Shown: positions 3,357 to 5,677 of the stretch, one piece after another
Position numbering within the stretch: position 1 is the stretch's first letter
How the letters are laid out: each line of letters opens with the position of its first letter
NCBI GenBank assembly: GCA_010030955.1
Contig: RHBP01000110.1
Location: 1-5,677 of the forward strand
Source: Synechococcaceae bacterium WBB_10_009
Lineage (GTDB): Bacteria; Cyanobacteriota; Cyanobacteriia; PCC-6307; Cyanobiaceae
Reading direction: 5' to 3'
Length of the DNA: 5,677 nucleotides
The notes under the pieces: generated by a model
Seen by the model: the letters and a program-made list of their open reading frames with translations, nothing else
What the model was told of the DNA's origin: nothing
The model's database searches: none
Program-made: the position numbers and the translations under genes

Positions 3357-5677
3357 CTAAAGGCCCTCAGCTCTCTGCGCTTCGGCGATCAGCCGCTGCA
3401 CCCGCTCCAGCAGCGATTCGTTGCTGAGCCGGTTGTTGAGGCGCTCCACCAGCAGCGGAAAGGCCAGGGGCCCGGGCCGGGCCGTGCGCTCGATCCGCCA
3501 GCGGCTGGCGGCCATGCGCTCCAGGGCGGCCTGCAGCCGCGGCCGCTCCAGCTGCTCCTCCAGCACCTCCCGCCGCGCCTGCTCCAGCAGCAGCGAGTCG
3601 GGCTCGTGCTTGCTGAACACATCGAACAGCAGGGCGGCGCTGATCTGCAGCTGGCCGCCGGTTTTGTTCTGCCCCGGCATGCTCTGGCTGATCAGCCCGC
3701 TCACCTGGGCGATGGCGCGGAAGCGGCGGCGGCACAGCTCCGAGAGGTTCACCGCCTGCTCCAGGTCGTGCTCCAGCGCATCCACCGCCAGCAGGCTGTC
3801 GCCGTGCAGGTCGAGCAGCTCCTCAAAGGGGTAGCCCTTGGGGGCCAACAGCTCAAAGCCGTAGTCGTTCACCGACACGGTGACCGTGCTGGGCCGGTGC
3901 CGGGCCAGCCGCCAGGCCCAGAGGAAGCCGATGCCCTCGTGCACGAAGCGCCCCTCAAACGGAAACACAAACAGGTGGCTGCCCTCGCGGCTGCGGCACA
4001 GCTCCAGCAGCACCTCATCGCTGCGGGGCAGGCTGGAGAGGTCGATCTGCCGTTGCAGCAGCGGCTCCAGGGCCCGCAGCTCGGGCGTGTCCAGCTCCGC
4101 TTCCCCCGCCAGGGCCCGGGCGCAGCGGTCCACCTCCTGGCGCAGGTGGCCGCTGAGCAGATCCGAGAGGGCCATCTGGCCGCCGGCCCAGGCGGGCACC
4201 GTGGAGCTCTTGCGGGTGGTGGCCTTCACCTGGGCGGTCATCTCCCGCAAGCGCACGAATTCCAGTTGCCGTCCGGCGAAGAAGAACACATCCCCGGGCT
4301 TGAGCCGGCCGATGAAGGCCTCCTCCACATGGCCGATCACCGCCCCGCGCACGAAGCGCACCGTCACCGAGCGGTCGGCGGTGATCGTGCCGATGTTGAA
4401 GCGGTGCAGCCGGGCGATGGCCTTGTCGACCACCCGGTAGCGATCCCCCTGCCACACCAACTTGCGGTAGCGCGGGTAGGCCCCCAGGCAGCGGCCGCCG
4501 TGCTCCAGCACCTCCAGGCACCACTGCCATTGGCTGTCGCTCAACCCACGGAAACTCCAGCAGCGCCGCACCGTGGCCAGCTCCTGCTCGGGCTCGAAGC
4601 CCGGCCCGCAGGCGAGGCTGGTGAGGTGCTGCAGCAGCACATCCAGCGGCAGCTGGGGCGGGCGGCGGTGTTCCACCAGCCCCTGCTCCAGCCCGCGCCG
4701 CATGGCGCTCACCTCCAGCAATTCCAGGGCGTTGGTGGGCATGAACAGCACCTGGGAGGTGCCCCCCGGGCAGTGGGCGCTGCGGCCGGCCCGCTGCAGC
4801 AGCCGCGCCAGGTTTTTGGCGCTGCCGATCTGCACCACCCGCTCCACCGGCTGGAAATCCACCCCCAGATCCAGGGAGCTGGTGCACACCACCCAGCGCA
4901 GGGCACCGCTCTTCACCTGGGCCTCGATCGCCTCCCGCTCGGCCCGGTCGATGGCGCTGTGGTGCAGGGCCAGGGCGTCCTCCATCTCCGGGCAGGCAAA
5001 GCGCAGGCACTGGTGCCAGCGCTCCGCCTGGTTGCGGGTGTTGGTGAACAGCAGCGTGCTCACGGCCGGATCCAGGCCCGCCACCAGCTGCTCGTACATG
5101 CGCAGCCCCAGGTGGCCCCCCCAGGGGAAGCCATCGATGCTCTCCGGCAGCAGGCTGCGGATGGCGGTGCTGCGGCGGATGGTCGCCGTCACCAGCTGCG
5201 GCGCCGGCCCCACCCCCACAGCCGCCTGGGCCGCCTCCTCCAGGTTGCCGATGGTGGCGCTGATCGCCCAGGTGCGCAGCCGGGGGTTGAGCCGTCGCAG
5301 CCAGCTGAGGCACAGCTCAGCCTGCACCCCGCGCTTGCTGCCCATCAGCTCGTGCCATTCGTCGAGCACGACCGCCTGCAGCTGGGCAAACAGCTCGGGT
5401 GCCTTGGCGTTGCTGAGCAGCACGCTCAGCGACTCGGGCGTGGTGATCAGGATCTGGGGCGGGCTGCGCAGTTGCCGCGTGCGCTCGGTACTGCTGGTGT
5501 CGCCGTTGCGGATGCCGACCCGCAGCGGCCAGCCCATGGCGCTGATGGGTTGCTCGATCGCCAGGGCCAGATCGCGGCTCAGGGCCCGCAGCGGCGTGAT
5601 CACCAGCAAGCGCAGGCCAGCGGGTGCCTTGCCCACGGTTGTGCTGCTCCAGCCCACCTCAGCCAGCAGTTCAGCGA
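3357..5677 (-). CDS. Ligase-associated, Lhr-like DEXH-box DNA helicase, N-terminus beyond window edge
   Basis: An ATP-dependent helicase of the Lhr-like type found with an ATP-dependent DNA ligase, an exonuclease and the PdeM phosphoesterase in a bacterial DNA-repair gene set. The frame is open to the right edge, giving 772 visible residues. Counted from the first full codon: motif Ia TPLRALSRDL 27-36; ITTPESLSVLL from 77; motif II DEWH 105-108 followed by ELMGSKRGVQ; motif III SAT 139-141; LFTNTRNQAE near 209; LHHSAIDRAER near 237; motif V TSSLDLGVDF 265-274; motif VI QRAGRSAH 294-301. The C-terminal half has family landmarks: RLKPGDVFFFAGR, the VPAWAGGQMALS region near 493-504, FPFEGRFVHEG near 571, VNDYGFELL 602-610, RRRFRAIAQVSGLI 649-662 and AFPLLVERLNNRLS near the end. 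Relatives are about 800-830 residues, so some 50 residues with the Walker A motif are missing only because of the window edge. The frame appears intact throughout. PdeM does not follow; the gene ends 5 bp from a convergent stop. Confidence 0.95.
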   Translation of the reverse strand, partial: AELLAEVGWSSTTVGKAPAGLRLLVITPLRALSRDLALAIEQPISAMGWPLRVGIRNGDTSSTERTRQLRSPPQILITTPESLSVLLSNAKAPELFAQLQAVVLDEWHELMGSKRGVQAELCLSWLRRLNPRLRTWAISATIGNLEEAAQAAVGVGPAPQLVTATIRRSTAIRSLLPESIDGFPWGGHLGLRMYEQLVAGLDPAVSTLLFTNTRNQAERWHQCLRFACPEMEDALALHHSAIDRAEREAIEAQVKSGALRWVVCTSSLDLGVDFQPVERVVQIGSAKNLARLLQRAGRSAHCPGGTSQVLFMPTNALELLEVSAMRRGLEQGLVEHRRPPQLPLDVLLQHLTSLACGPGFEPEQELATVRRCWSFRGLSDSQWQWCLEVLEHGGRCLGAYPRYRKLVWQGDRYRVVDKAIARLHRFNIGTITADRSVTVRFVRGAVIGHVEEAFIGRLKPGDVFFFAGRQLEFVRLREMTAQVKATTRKSSTVPAWAGGQMALSDLLSGHLRQEVDRCARALAGEAELDTPELRALEPLLQRQIDLSSLPRSDEVLLELCRSREGSHLFVFPFEGRFVHEGIGFLWAWRLARHRPSTVTVSVNDYGFELLAPKGYPFEELLDLHGDSLLAVDALEHDLEQAVNLSELCRRRFRAIAQVSGLISQSMPGQNKTGGQLQISAALLFDVFSKHEPDSLLLEQARREVLEEQLERPRLQAALERMAASRWRIERTARPGPLAFPLLVERLNNRLSNESLLERVQRLIAEAQRAEGL

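Noticed and set aside
4015..5313. A 432-codon open frame on the minus strand inside the helicase gene
   Set aside because: It is a shifted reading of the helicase: Ala/Gly/Pro/Arg-rich and motif-free, whereas the helicase frame holds all family motifs.
5624..5657. GTG at 5657 as the true helicase start, with the nearby VGKAP as a Walker A motif
   Set aside because: The frame is open upstream to the edge (AELLAE precedes the GTG). VGKAP lacks the GxGKT/S pattern and lies too close to motif Ia; the real Walker A should be beyond the window.
1..5677. HIP1 palindromes (GCGATCGC), tRNA genes, CRISPR arrays or insertion sequences
   Set aside because: Only partial CGATCGC matches were seen, for example near 943-950 and 4924-4930. 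No cloverleaf, repeat array or transposase was found by eye.

Overview
The window is very GC-rich, gene-dense DNA with short intergenic gaps and weak or absent Shine-Dalgarno sequences. The content fits a cyanobacterium, most likely a picocyanobacterium of the Synechococcus/Cyanobium type. This is an inference: an exported manganese superoxide dismutase, a GH57-type protein of the kind I associate with cyanobacteria, and several small unassigned proteins occur together. There is no phylogenetic marker gene, and no exact copy of the HIP1 palindrome (GCGATCGC) was seen. No RNA gene, insertion sequence, CRISPR array, attachment site or origin was found.

Left part (1-920). Two genes read leftwards. 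A Mn-type superoxide dismutase with a signal peptide is followed by a small membrane protein whose start overlaps its stop (ATGA) and which runs off the left edge. To the right, a 64-bp region separates the dismutase from a divergent gene and must hold at least one promoter. It carries a 16-bp sequence that matches the CRP-type consensus TGTGA-N6-TCACA at nine of ten half-site positions.

Middle part (921-3351). Four genes read rightwards with gaps of 36, 21 and 1 bp: a GH57-family glycoside hydrolase, a secreted 140-residue protein with two cysteines in its mature part, and two small unrecognised cytoplasmic proteins of 97 and 67 residues, the last starting at TTG. A 7-bp GC hairpin without a T-tract follows the hydrolase gene, so the four may be one transcript or may split there.

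Right part (3357-5677). A long leftward gene encodes a DEXH-box helicase of the Lhr-like, ligase-associated DNA-repair type. Its 5' end, including the Walker A motif, lies beyond the right edge. It converges on the 67-residue gene with only 5 bp between the two stop codons.

The genes do not form one obvious pathway. Oxidative-stress defence, alpha-glucan-type carbohydrate processing and DNA repair sit side by side, as is common in compact cyanobacterial genomes. I see no convincing undescribed system. The best leads are the CRP-like site in the divergent promoter, the exported dismutase coupled to a membrane protein, and the two small unknown genes packed against the helicase.
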